A stretch of 64,000 nucleotides of DNA, taken from NCBI RefSeq assembly GCF_025145285.1, contig NZ_CP102251.1, positions 3,782,001 to 3,846,000 of the forward strand. The letters run 5' to 3'. Position 1 is the first letter of the stretch. Every line of letters begins with the position of its first letter. A program made the position numbers and the translations under genes. Under the pieces are notes generated by a model that saw only the letters and a list, made by a program, of their open reading frames with translations, searched no databases and had not been told where the DNA came from. Origin of the DNA: Alistipes onderdonkii. Its GTDB lineage: Bacteria; Bacteroidota; Bacteroidia; Bacteroidales; Rikenellaceae. This document shows, piece after piece, positions 8,485 through 17,376 of this stretch.

Positions 8485-9252
8485 ATGTCCAAATTGAAAA
8501 TTGAAACGGGAAGTTCACCCGCCAGAGGGCGTTTCAGCATCACGGTGACCGAGGAGGGCCCCTACCTGGTCTACGGGAGGCCGCCGCTGGCCGAACAGTT
8601 CATCATGCCCAACGAGTCCAACGAAAGCTGGTATTTCCAGCAGGGCAGGCTTTTTTCGACCGAGGCGGAACCCACGGCGATCTGCCGCTGCGGCGCATCG
8701 CACCGCAAGCCCTACTGCGACGGTTCGCACGAGAAGGCAGACTGGGATCCCCGCCTCACGGCACGTCCGGACGCCCTGCTCGACGATGCCGAGGTGATCG
8801 ACGGGGGCACGCTCCAGATGACGGACAACGAGAAATACTGCGTCTTCGCACGTTTTTGCCACCCGCACGGCGATGCGTGGACGCTGACCGAGGCATCCGA
8901 CGACCCCGAAGCCCGCAAGCTGGCCATCCGCGAAGCTTCGATGTGCCCCAGCGGCCGTCTGACGGCGTGGGACAAGGAGACGATGAAACCCTTCGAGTTC
9001 CGTTTCGAACCGAGTCTGGGGCTGATCGAGGACATCACGATCGGTGCCAGCGGAGGGCTGTGGATACGGGGCGGGATCCCCATGCGGCGCGAGGGCGGGC
9101 ACACCTACGAAATCCGGAACCGCGTCGTGGCGTGCCGCTGCGGGCAGTCGGCCAACAAACCCTATTGCGACGGCACCCACGCCTCGATCAAGTGGAAGGA
9201 CGGCCTGGCAGGCGAACCCGTCGGCGAAACCCTGCCCGAAGAGGTATACTGA
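8485..9252 (+). CDS. double CDGSH iron-sulfur protein
   Basis: A 255-residue protein with two CDGSH [2Fe-2S] motifs. The first is CRCGASHRKPYCDGSH (about 71-86); the second, CRCGQSANKPYCDGTH, is near the C-terminus (about 217-232). Between them a cysteine-poor stretch with CPSGRLTAWD probably forms another part of the fold. CDGSH proteins bind redox-active, acid-labile 2Fe-2S clusters through three Cys and one His, all present here. No signal peptide is seen, so it is cytoplasmic. The physiological role is unknown. It stands alone, divergent from the lipoprotein gene. Confidence 0.85.
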   Translation: MSKLKIETGSSPARGRFSITVTEEGPYLVYGRPPLAEQFIMPNESNESWYFQQGRLFSTEAEPTAICRCGASHRKPYCDGSHEKADWDPRLTARPDALLDDAEVIDGGTLQMTDNEKYCVFARFCHPHGDAWTLTEASDDPEARKLAIREASMCPSGRLTAWDKETMKPFEFRFEPSLGLIEDITIGASGGLWIRGGIPMRREGGHTYEIRNRVVACRCGQSANKPYCDGTHASIKWKDGLAGEPVGETLPEEVY

Positions 9253-9353
9253 GCAGCTCGCCGCACCACACTGCGACAGGCAGGCACGGCACCGCGCAAC
9301 CGGAACGACGGCAGGGCTGTGCCGGCCGGGGTAACGGGCCTGCTGCACACGGA

Positions 9354-9379
9354 AAGAGGGACGCATATGCGTCCCTCTT
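9354..9379 (+). terminator. terminator-like palindrome after the CDGSH gene
   Basis: AAGAGGGACGCAT (9354-9366) is directly followed by its exact complement (9367-9379), then TTGTATTA-like sequence. It sits between convergent genes, so it may act on both strands. Confidence 0.6.
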
Positions 9380-9401
9380 GTATTACAACATATTGCAAAG
9401 C

Positions 9402-10679
9402 TCACCTACACAAAAACTCGATGTAATCGCAGATGGCTTTCGTACATACGGGACAAAATTCGTCCGTCCGGTGCAGGTTGTTCATCAGGCAGTTCCGCCA
9501 CGGGCGGTAGACCCCCTTCGCAGCATAGCCGCCGCCCTCGAAAACCCCTACGACCCCCTCGTACTCGGGGGTGTCGGGCGTCGGAACGGGCGTCCCGGCC
9601 GGCACCATCGCTTTCCAGAACTTGTCCTTGAAGCCGACGAGCGTCGTCAGGTTCGCCTCCCACGGCTCGACATCCCGGGCATACATGTCGTCGTAGGAGG
9701 TCGTGCCGACATACTCGTCGCCCAGCCCCAGCAGCAGGTGCCCGAATTCGTGGACGTAAATCTTCCCGGTGCGCGTAGGGTGGTGTGCGGCGCTGATGCC
9801 ATAGAAGTTGAAGATACCGCCGCCCCCGTATTTCTGGGTGTTGGACAACACATAGATATAGTCGTAAGGGACATGCGCCGCGATGTCGCGCAGGCGCTGG
9901 AAGTCGTCGACCATCTGGTAACGCTCCGAGCCGAACGTATAGAAAGAGGCCCCGCAGGCCGTGTTGCGCCACACGCGCTCGCCGGGAATCGTCACGCCCG
10001 AATCGGCGGACGGCGCCCACACGGCGCGGATATTGAACCGCGAAGCGTACTCCCTGAAAGGCGAATAGCTGAAAAATTCGCGTGCGAATTCACGGCAGGC
10101 CGATTCGAATTTCGCCCGCTCCCCGGCGCCATACCCCTCGGGCAGCAGCACGATGTCGACACGATGTGCGGGGTTGCCGTTATATGCCACCTCGAAAGCC
10201 TCGTAGCGGGGTGAGAACTGCGCGACGAAGCAGGATGCGGGGTCGATATTCTGGCTGAACCGCTTTTCGAAGCGCCCCCGGGCATTGCGGCCGAAGATCT
10301 CGATGCGGCACGGGCGCCTGGGATAGGGGAATACGACCGATTCGGGATAGGAACGGCGCACGCTGTCGGCCTCGGCCGTGCTCTGCCACTCGTTGAAGAG
10401 CGTACAGAAGCCGCGCGAATAAATCTCCCGTTCAGAAGCGCGGTCGACGATGCGGAAAAACTGGTTCCCGTAGCCCGTCGTATCGAGGAGCGACACGTGC
10501 GAGCCCGCCCAGTAGGGTTCGGCCTTCAGGGCGTCGAAGAAATACTCTTCCGAGCGGCTGTCGCCGCTGTGGTAATAGTCGAAGCGCATCGTCTCTTCGA
10601 GGAAATAGTCCGAGAAGCGCACCTGCGCCGACACGGCCGGGCACGCACCGAGAAACAGCAATAGGAAAAATCTCTTCAT
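9402..10679 (-). CDS. secreted M64-family zinc peptidase
   Basis: A 425-residue secreted protein of the IgA-peptidase-like M64 family. The signal peptide is MKRFFLLLFLGACPAVSAQ. An N-terminal domain (about 20-165) precedes the catalytic domain. The zinc motif HEFGH is at 310-314 with GLGDEY following (319-323), and a late Cys-containing segment NNLHRTDEFCPVC is typical of the family. The ATG at 10679 was chosen because the signal peptide begins there. Substrate is unknown; action on immunoglobulin is known for only some relatives and is not claimed here. Confidence 0.85.
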   Translation of the reverse strand: MKRFFLLLFLGACPAVSAQVRFSDYFLEETMRFDYYHSGDSRSEEYFFDALKAEPYWAGSHVSLLDTTGYGNQFFRIVDRASEREIYSRGFCTLFNEWQSTAEADSVRRSYPESVVFPYPRRPCRIEIFGRNARGRFEKRFSQNIDPASCFVAQFSPRYEAFEVAYNGNPAHRVDIVLLPEGYGAGERAKFESACREFAREFFSYSPFREYASRFNIRAVWAPSADSGVTIPGERVWRNTACGASFYTFGSERYQMVDDFQRLRDIAAHVPYDYIYVLSNTQKYGGGGIFNFYGISAAHHPTRTGKIYVHEFGHLLLGLGDEYVGTTSYDDMYARDVEPWEANLTTLVGFKDKFWKAMVPAGTPVPTPDTPEYEGVVGVFEGGGYAAKGVYRPWRNCLMNNLHRTDEFCPVCTKAICDYIEFLCR

Positions 10680-10770
10680 GGCAATCTGCTTTTCAATCCA
10701 CACCCCGGGGAACGGGCTTCCGGTTCCGGGATGTTGCAATGATATAACTCTATTCGGCATCTAATATACG

Positions 10771-10800
10771 AAAAAAGGGGTACGGTTTCGACCGTACCCC
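10771..10800 (-). terminator. terminator after floA
   Basis: GGGGTACGGT (10777-10786), a TTCG tetraloop and ACCGTACCCC (10791-10800) form a 10-bp stem. On the minus strand it is followed by six T (10771-10776), so it ends the nfeD-GH27-floA transcript. Confidence 0.85.
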
Positions 10801-10820
10801 CGGAAAATCCCCCGAACTGG

Positions 10821-11792
10821 TTATTTTTTCTCCGGCCGGGCGATCGTCTCGCGCATCGACGTGTCGGCCATGATGTTCTTCATCTTATAGTAGTCCATGA
10901 TCCCCAGGTTGCCGTTGCGGAACGCTTCGGCCATAGCCAGCGGCACCTCGGCTTCGGCCAGGATCACCTTTGCGCGGGCGTCCTGTGCCTTGGCCTTGTT
11001 CTCCTGCTCGAGTGCGACGGCCATGGCGCGGCGCTCCTCGGCCTTGGCCTGGGCGATATTCTTGTCGGCCTGCGCCTGATCCATCTGCAACTGGGCGCCG
11101 ATATTCTTGCCCACGTCGATGTCCGCGATGTCGATCGAGAGGATTTCGAACGCCGTACCGGCATCGAGGCCCTTTTCGAGCACGACGCGCGAAATGGAAT
11201 CGGGATTCTCGAGCACGATCTTGTGCGATGCGGCCGAACCGATCGACGAGACGATGCCTTCGCCGACACGCGCCAGCACGGTCTCCTCACCGGCACCGCC
11301 GACCAGCTGCTTGATATTGGCACGCACCGTGACGCGCGCCTTGGCGATCAGCTGGATGCCGTCCTTGGCCACGGCAGCCACGGGAGGCGTGTTGATGACC
11401 TTGGGGTTCACCGACATCTGCACGGCCTCGAACACGTCGCGGCCCGCCAGGTCGATGGCCGTAGCCATCTTGAAATCGAGCATGATATTGGCTTTCTGTG
11501 CCGATACCAGGGCATGCACCACGCTGGTGACGTTGCCGCCCGCAAGGTAATGCGCCTCGAGTTCGTTGGGGTTGAGTTCCAGCCCGGCCTTCGTGCTCTC
11601 GATCATCGACGAAACGATCGTCGAGGGCGGCACCTTGCGCCAGCGCATCAGAATGAGTTGCAGCAGGCTGATCCTTACGCCCGACACCAATGCCGAGAAC
11701 CACAGTCCCACCGGGATGAAATAGAAGATGAGCCAGATCGCAAAAAGGCTCACGAATACGATCAATACGATCAATCCTGCTTGAAAATCCAT
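10821..11792 (-). CDS. floA: flotillin-like protein FloA
   Basis: A 323-residue flotillin-like membrane scaffold. One N-terminal hydrophobic segment (about 5-35) anchors it; an SPFH-type domain follows (about 60-220). The C-terminal Ala/Glu/Lys-rich coiled coil (about 225-290, with repeated AQAKAEERRA-like heptads) is typical for oligomerisation. FloA proteins organise membrane microdomains. It is the last gene of a run that also holds nfeD, its usual partner, but a GH27 gene lies between them. Confidence 0.92.
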   Translation of the reverse strand: MDFQAGLIVLIVFVSLFAIWLIFYFIPVGLWFSALVSGVRISLLQLILMRWRKVPPSTIVSSMIESTKAGLELNPNELEAHYLAGGNVTSVVHALVSAQKANIMLDFKMATAIDLAGRDVFEAVQMSVNPKVINTPPVAAVAKDGIQLIAKARVTVRANIKQLVGGAGEETVLARVGEGIVSSIGSAASHKIVLENPDSISRVVLEKGLDAGTAFEILSIDIADIDVGKNIGAQLQMDQAQADKNIAQAKAEERRAMAVALEQENKAKAQDARAKVILAEAEVPLAMAEAFRNGNLGIMDYYKMKNIMADTSMRETIARPEKK

Positions 11793-11848
11793 AATCGAAT
11801 GCTATTAAGTTAGAAAATTATCTTTGAATTACACCTTTCGGCCCGAGC

Positions 11849-13828
11849 TCATTCCACGGGCGTTATCCTGACCAGCGAAACCCCGTGGTAGGGTACCAGC
11901 GCCCGGAGCGTGCCCGTGCATGTACCCAAGTCCCGTTGCCGCCACAAGTCCCGGACTTCGGCTTTTCCGCCGATCCCGAGTTCCCGCAGGTCGAATTCGA
12001 ATTCGTAGTTCTGCTCCTGGATGGCTTCCGCCTCGTCCTGATCCCACAGCACGAAATAGGGATCCAACTGGAAAAATCCCAGCGCATACGAACCGTCGCA
12101 GAGTTTTTTGTACCACACCTGCCCGTTGGGGACGACCCGTTTGACGGCGGGGGCGACCAGCGGATCCTGGTTCACGGCAATCACTTCGGAATTGGTCAGC
12201 AGCCCGAGCGTGAAGTCGTCTATCGCCCGCATGTCGCAACCGATCAGCAGCGGGGCGGAGAGGATGGCCCACAGCGAAATATGGGCATATTGTTCGTCGG
12301 GGGTCAGCTCGGATTCGTGGGCATCGGCACCCCAGCCGTGTCCCAGCCGGCCGACCACCAGCATATCGGGGTCGTTGTACCTGCCCGGGGCCGTGGCCTG
12401 CGCACAAACGTCCTGGAAACAGCCGATCGCCGTCACCACGTTCCATTCATCGGTGATGTCGCGGGTCGTACGCCACAGGTTGCCGCCGGCTTCGGCGCCC
12501 CAGTTCCACACGTTGGGAGCCCCGTAGCCCACGCAGTAGACGATATCCCGGTCGACCTGATCCAGCGCCTTGCGCATGACCACGTAGGGTTCCTGGATCG
12601 TCTTTTCCTCAGAGTCCCTTTCGATTTGCAGGTAGCCGCAATAGTCGTGTTTGAGGTAATCCACGCCCCATTCGGCCCAAGTCCGGGCGTCGGTGAGTTC
12701 ATGCCGGTAGCTCCCCGGATAATTTCCGCAGGTCGTGGGCCCGGGCGAGGAGTAGATGCCGAATTTGAGTCCCAGGGAGTGGACGTAGTCGCTGAGGCCT
12801 TTGAAATCCGGGAATTTTTCGTTCGGGAGGAGCCTGCCGTCGGCCGAACGCGTATCCGCCGGCCATCCGTCGTCGATATTGACATACGTCCATCCGTAGG
12901 CCAGGAGTTTTTCGTGCATGGCGCGGGCGGCATCGCGCACCTTCGCGTCGTCGACCGAGAACCCCCAGCAATTCCAGCTGTTCCAGCCCATGGGCGGAGT
13001 CAGGGCGATTTGCGGCCCTATTTTCAGCAACACCTCCCGTTCGGCTTTCCCGAGGGCATTCTCCGCTGTCAGCAGCACCCTGAAATCCCCTTCGGCGGGC
13101 ACACGGCCCGTTATCAGGCCCGTACGGGGATCGAGCTCCAGCCCTTCGGGAAGCCCCTGCGCCCCGTACGCCATCGGGCGTTTGCCGCTGACCATGACAG
13201 GCATCAGGAAGGGATTGCCCGGGCGGGCGCCGTATACGAGCGGATTGTTGATCTGCGGCGTTTCGGGGCTCGCGGGGGTCAGGATATATTTACCCTTGGA
13301 GATCGGCCTGGCCCAGACGGGCAGGGGCTCCACCTCCCCGCGCGTGGTGATCTTCACCTCCAGCCAGTCGGCATGGTCGTACATGATCCCGTCGCCGGCC
13401 TCCTCGACCAGCAGCAGGACTTTGTCCAGGCCGGACAGGTCGACGTCGAACGCACGGGCAGCATCGCCCTTGCGCATCACGCCGCTGTCCCACAGCACCT
13501 TCCGGTCACCGAGGATTTTGAACCGGTGTTTCCCGGCGAACAGGTTTTTATCGTCCGCGCCCACCGCCCCGGTCATGGAGACGGCATCGCCGCCGAGCCC
13601 GAACAGCATACGGCTGATCGAATGGGTTCCCACGCCGCGGCCGTAAACGACGCCGCCCACCGTGAGGGGAGTATCCAGCACCGAGCGGTCGGCCTGCGGC
13701 AAGCCCCAGTCCTGAATGCAGAACGAGAGATCCAGCTCGTCCAGCCAGACCTCCTTCATTCCCTGTGCCCGGGAATCGCAAGCCATCCCCACGACGGCCA
13801 GCAATGCAAAGAATCTGAGATATCCCAT
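11849..13828 (-). CDS. GH27 alpha-galactosidase with N-terminal NPCBM domain
   Basis: A 659-residue secreted glycosidase. A signal peptide (1-22) leads to an NPCBM-like carbohydrate-binding domain (about 25-165), then an Ig-like putative domain (about 180-272), then a GH27 barrel. The barrel starts at TPPMGWNSWNCWG (277-289). The likely nucleophile is D395 in YLKHDYC, and NDPDML (485-490) holds the acid/base. It would release alpha-galactose from oligosaccharides in the periplasm or at the surface. It begins 18 nt after nfeD and is read with it and floA. Confidence 0.9.
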   Translation of the reverse strand: MGYLRFFALLAVVGMACDSRAQGMKEVWLDELDLSFCIQDWGLPQADRSVLDTPLTVGGVVYGRGVGTHSISRMLFGLGGDAVSMTGAVGADDKNLFAGKHRFKILGDRKVLWDSGVMRKGDAARAFDVDLSGLDKVLLLVEEAGDGIMYDHADWLEVKITTRGEVEPLPVWARPISKGKYILTPASPETPQINNPLVYGARPGNPFLMPVMVSGKRPMAYGAQGLPEGLELDPRTGLITGRVPAEGDFRVLLTAENALGKAEREVLLKIGPQIALTPPMGWNSWNCWGFSVDDAKVRDAARAMHEKLLAYGWTYVNIDDGWPADTRSADGRLLPNEKFPDFKGLSDYVHSLGLKFGIYSSPGPTTCGNYPGSYRHELTDARTWAEWGVDYLKHDYCGYLQIERDSEEKTIQEPYVVMRKALDQVDRDIVYCVGYGAPNVWNWGAEAGGNLWRTTRDITDEWNVVTAIGCFQDVCAQATAPGRYNDPDMLVVGRLGHGWGADAHESELTPDEQYAHISLWAILSAPLLIGCDMRAIDDFTLGLLTNSEVIAVNQDPLVAPAVKRVVPNGQVWYKKLCDGSYALGFFQLDPYFVLWDQDEAEAIQEQNYEFEFDLRELGIGGKAEVRDLWRQRDLGTCTGTLRALVPYHGVSLVRITPVE

Positions 13829-13846
13829 CCCCGTCCGATTATCCGG

Positions 13847-14329
13847 CTAAGCGTGCCGATCCTTCACGGTCTTTACGATGACGCTGAAATTCTCGAAGCC
13901 CACGACTTCGACCTCCCGGCGCGGGTCGACATAGGCCGTCAGCGACTTGGCCTCGTAGACCTTGCCGCCGACCTCGACCGTACCCATCGGAGAAAGGCGC
14001 GAAAGGGTCATGCCGCGGTCGCCCACCTGCAATTCCTGGTCGGGGGTCGAGGGCATACTCGACGAGTCGACCCTCTGTTTGAGCGAAAAGCGCTGCCAGG
14101 TCTTGGCGCGCAGGGAAATAATCGTGGCGACGAGCGAAAGCAGGAGGATAGCCAGGATGACTACGACCCCGGCTACGGTGCCGTAATCGCGGAAAGCGAG
14201 GTAGATGGAACTGCCGTAGCAAACCAGCGCCAGGATGGCGCCGATCGACACGCCGGGCAGCAGCACCAATTCCGCCACCAGGAAAAGCAGTCCCAATACG
14301 ATCAGGAGTACAATATAGAACATCGTCAT
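13847..14329 (-). CDS. NfeD-like membrane protein
   Basis: A 160-residue protein of the short NfeD type. Hydrophobic segments fill residues 1-72. A C-terminal OB-fold-like domain (about 100-158) has VGDRGMTLSRLSPMGTVEVGG, the usual NfeD pattern. NfeD proteins work with flotillins or membrane proteases. floA is downstream in the same transcription unit. No protease domain is present, so this is the truncated form usually paired with FloA. Confidence 0.88.
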   Translation of the reverse strand: MTMFYIVLLIVLGLLFLVAELVLLPGVSIGAILALVCYGSSIYLAFRDYGTVAGVVVILAILLLSLVATIISLRAKTWQRFSLKQRVDSSSMPSTPDQELQVGDRGMTLSRLSPMGTVEVGGKVYEAKSLTAYVDPRREVEVVGFENFSVIVKTVKDRHA

Positions 14330-14373
14330 AAGGAGTTGTTGAATATTGCACTAAAGATAGGCAATAAATTCAA

Positions 14374-15921
14374 TTATTCCGCAATTTCGGCGACTTTTAT
14401 TTCCAAAGACGGGTCTGCCTGTATTATTGCGGCGGCCACGCGGTCGGCCACGGCCTTGTCGTCGAACATCCCCACCACGAACAACTGCTGTCCCACGCGC
14501 GAGAGTTCGCACCCCTCGGCCGCCTCGGTGATAACGGTCTTGACAACGTCGGGCAATGCCTCCGTACCGGTGATTTCGACCCGGTAGGCAATCTGCTGCG
14601 CCTCGGGGTCACGCGAAAGGTTGCGGTAGGCGCCGTCCGTCCACACCACGATTTCGGGGCGGACGAAGCCTTTGGATTTCAACAGTTTTTGCGCGACCTC
14701 GGCCTCCTCCCGGGTTGCGAAGCCCCCGGCATAGTAGCACCATTTCTTATCCTCGCCGACCAGATAGGAGAGCGGATACGCCCCCCGGAACGTGGAGACG
14801 GCACGCTTGGTATTGAACGTGCCCAGCAGGATACGGTAGATCGTCCCGTGCTCGTAGACCCTGCACTCGGGGATCGGGTGCTGGTAGCTGTATTTTGGCG
14901 TCGCGGAGAACGCGATGCTGTCGTAGTCGAGGAAATAGCGCTGCGCCACGTCGATACGGGGCAGGCGGAAGTCGATGCCATCCAATTGCGCAGCCACGCC
15001 GCGCAGCGAGTCGCGGGCGGAAGTAAGCCCCAGCAGGCCGGCTACGGCCGTTTCGTAGCCCACGAGGACTTTCTTGCGCAGGAAATAATCGGCCACAGCA
15101 TCCGAAGCGACCTCGCCGCGCAGTGCGGAAAGTTCCCGGGCAGCCCCGGAAAGCCGCTCTTCCTCACGCGCCAGAATGGCATCCTGCCCCAGCTTGTCCA
15201 TCAGATAGCCATAGGCATACCCCTTGTTGTCGGCGATATAATTCCACGCCTCGGCGAGCGAATCGGCCAGCACGCGGTTGAAACCCTGCAACGTATTGTA
15301 GCGGTCGTAAATCTCGCCCGCCTCGGCCTCGGTCTGCGCCGCGGCATAGGCCTCGGCCAGTTCGCGGATCGTCCCGTAGTTGGCGAAATAGCGGTTCACA
15401 TAGTCCACGGCGTCCAGCTCCATCCCCTGCGCCCTGCGCAGGGCCGCATAATCGGCCTCGGGCAGCTGCTCGCGGAAATAGGGGTTGAAAACCAGGTTGC
15501 GCACCTTGAGCGAGTCGGGGATCGCCCCTGCGGGACTTTCCGCGACAGGCTCCGCTGGCTGCTGCGCCGCCCCGTTCAGGTTGGCGAGCACCCACTCCTG
15601 CTCGATGGTGTTGATCTTGTCGATCAGGCGCCCCTTAGCATTGCGCACCTCGAATATCCGGCTTTCGAGCTGCAGGATCTCCTGCGAATAGCGCTGCCTG
15701 TTCGCGGGGTCTTCGCGCAACTGTTGCCGGGCGCGTTCCACGGCATTGACGATCGAGTCCTCGCGGATCTGCAACTGCGCATCCTGTTCCAGAAGCGACA
15801 TGTACTCCCGGTTGCCCTCGAGCCCCGCGATACGGGGTTCCACGCGAACCTGCTGCGCACAGAGGTCTCCCGCCGCCAGCAGCGCCGCACATAACACTAT
15901 ATAAACCTTACGAAATACCAT
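14374..15921 (-). CDS. secreted SPOR-domain protein
   Basis: A 515-residue exported protein. A signal peptide (about 1-22) is followed by a Glu/Gln-rich, probably coiled-coil region (about 40-115). A SPOR-like domain around 360-430 contains YRILLGTFNTKRAVSTFRGA and WCYYAGGFATREEAE. A second such repeat-like region follows at the C-terminus. SPOR domains bind denuded peptidoglycan, so a cell-envelope or division role is likely. The ATG at 15921 was preferred over 15939 because a GGAGG lies 8 nt upstream and the signal peptide begins there. Confidence 0.7.
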   Translation of the reverse strand: MVFRKVYIVLCAALLAAGDLCAQQVRVEPRIAGLEGNREYMSLLEQDAQLQIREDSIVNAVERARQQLREDPANRQRYSQEILQLESRIFEVRNAKGRLIDKINTIEQEWVLANLNGAAQQPAEPVAESPAGAIPDSLKVRNLVFNPYFREQLPEADYAALRRAQGMELDAVDYVNRYFANYGTIRELAEAYAAAQTEAEAGEIYDRYNTLQGFNRVLADSLAEAWNYIADNKGYAYGYLMDKLGQDAILAREEERLSGAARELSALRGEVASDAVADYFLRKKVLVGYETAVAGLLGLTSARDSLRGVAAQLDGIDFRLPRIDVAQRYFLDYDSIAFSATPKYSYQHPIPECRVYEHGTIYRILLGTFNTKRAVSTFRGAYPLSYLVGEDKKWCYYAGGFATREEAEVAQKLLKSKGFVRPEIVVWTDGAYRNLSRDPEAQQIAYRVEITGTEALPDVVKTVITEAAEGCELSRVGQQLFVVGMFDDKAVADRVAAAIIQADPSLEIKVAEIAE

Positions 15922-15926
15922 CTCGG

Positions 15927-17372
15927 TTACCTCCACCATTTAATGAAAAAGAGTTGTATGAATCCGAATATTTCCAGACGTCCCAACAGCATCAGCAGCG
16001 AATTGGAGAGCTTGAACACCCCGGGCAGCGCCGAAAAATTGTCCATTGAGCCGACCTCGCCGAAGCCCGGGCCGACGTTGCCGATCGACGCCACGGCCCC
16101 CGAGAAACTCGTCATCAGGTCGACGCCGAACATCGTCCCGAAGACCGTGCCGGCAAGTATCAGCATCAGGTACGCCACGATGAATATCATGACCGAATGA
16201 AGCGCCTCCGTTTCCTGAATAACGCCGTCGAGACGGAGGCGGATGATCGCATTGGGATGCTGCTGCTGCCGCAGGCGGGCGCGCATCATCTTCATGGCCA
16301 GCACCAGCCGGTTGGTCTTGATACCGCCCGCGGTAGACCCGGCGCAGGCACACACGATCGAACCGAAAATCAGCAGGATGACCGCGAACGAAGTCCACTG
16401 GTTGGAATCGGCCGTCGCAAACCCGGTCGTCGTCACCACCGACACGAACTGGAAAAGCCCGTGGCGGAAAGCCGACGTGAAAGCGGGGTAGATATCCGCG
16501 ACACGGAGGCTGACGGCGATCAGCAGCCCGCCCGCGAACAGCATGCCGAGGTACCAGCGCGTCACTTCCGAACGAAAAATATTGCTGCGCTTGCCCGTCA
16601 CCGTGGCATAGATCAGTCCGAAATGGATACCCGCCGTGGCCATCGTGAAAATCAGGATCGTGTCGATCATCGGACTGTTGAAATAGGCGACACTGGCGTT
16701 CTTGGTCGAAAATCCGCTCGTGGCGCAGGCCGACATGGCGTGGCAGAGCGCATCGAACCAGTTCATGCCCGACATCTTGAGCAGCACGGTCGAAAGCACC
16801 GTAAGCCCCACATAGACCACCAGCAGTATCTGGACGATGATCTGCGTGCGGTAGCGGTAATTGTCCTTGGCGAGCGTCGACAGCTCCACATTGGAGAGCG
16901 TCAATTTATTGCGACCCAGCGAGGGCAGGATCAGCAGCGCGAACATCACCACACCCATACCGCCGACCCAGGTCGTCGAAAAGCGCCAGAACTGCAACCC
17001 GCGGGGCAGCGCCTCGACATCGTTCAGGATCGTCGACCCGGTGGTCGTAAAGCCCGAAACGCTTTCGAACCAGGCATTCACCAGGCTGAACTCCCCGCCC
17101 CAGATCAGGTAGGGGAACATCCCGACCACACAGGCCACCAGCCACGAGCCGACCACCACGCAGAAGCCCTCTTTGTTGGTGATCTGCTCCGTACGTTCCA
17201 CGAAAATCAGCGGGAAAGCCCCCAGCAGGGCCGTGAGCAACGACGACAGGAGCAGCGGGTAGAACGCCGAGTCCATGCCGCTGACGTAGGAGATACCCGC
17301 CGACAGGAGCATGAACAGCGCGATGAATATCATCACGACCCCGACATATCGCAATACCACGTCTACTCGCAT
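15927..17372 (-). CDS. trkH: TrkH-family potassium uptake membrane protein
   Basis: A 481-residue integral membrane protein of the Trk/Ktr family, the ion-conducting subunit of K+ uptake. Selectivity-filter-like segments are SGFTTTGST (about 105-113), ATSGFSTKNAS, TTTGFATADS and ASIGNVGPGFG. About ten transmembrane stretches are visible. The regulatory partner TrkA is not in the window. It sits between a HAMP-like sensor gene (4 nt upstream) and the SPOR gene. Confidence 0.92.
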   Translation of the reverse strand: MRVDVVLRYVGVVMIFIALFMLLSAGISYVSGMDSAFYPLLLSSLLTALLGAFPLIFVERTEQITNKEGFCVVVGSWLVACVVGMFPYLIWGGEFSLVNAWFESVSGFTTTGSTILNDVEALPRGLQFWRFSTTWVGGMGVVMFALLILPSLGRNKLTLSNVELSTLAKDNYRYRTQIIVQILLVVYVGLTVLSTVLLKMSGMNWFDALCHAMSACATSGFSTKNASVAYFNSPMIDTILIFTMATAGIHFGLIYATVTGKRSNIFRSEVTRWYLGMLFAGGLLIAVSLRVADIYPAFTSAFRHGLFQFVSVVTTTGFATADSNQWTSFAVILLIFGSIVCACAGSTAGGIKTNRLVLAMKMMRARLRQQQHPNAIIRLRLDGVIQETEALHSVMIFIVAYLMLILAGTVFGTMFGVDLMTSFSGAVASIGNVGPGFGEVGSMDNFSALPGVFKLSNSLLMLLGRLEIFGFIQLFFIKWWR

Positions 17373-17376
17373 CGCA

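Noticed and set aside
11885..14587. 900-codon plus-strand open frame across the GH27 and nfeD genes
   Set aside because: Shadow frame from high GC and codon bias; the minus-strand GH27 and NfeD proteins have recognisable active-site and domain motifs.
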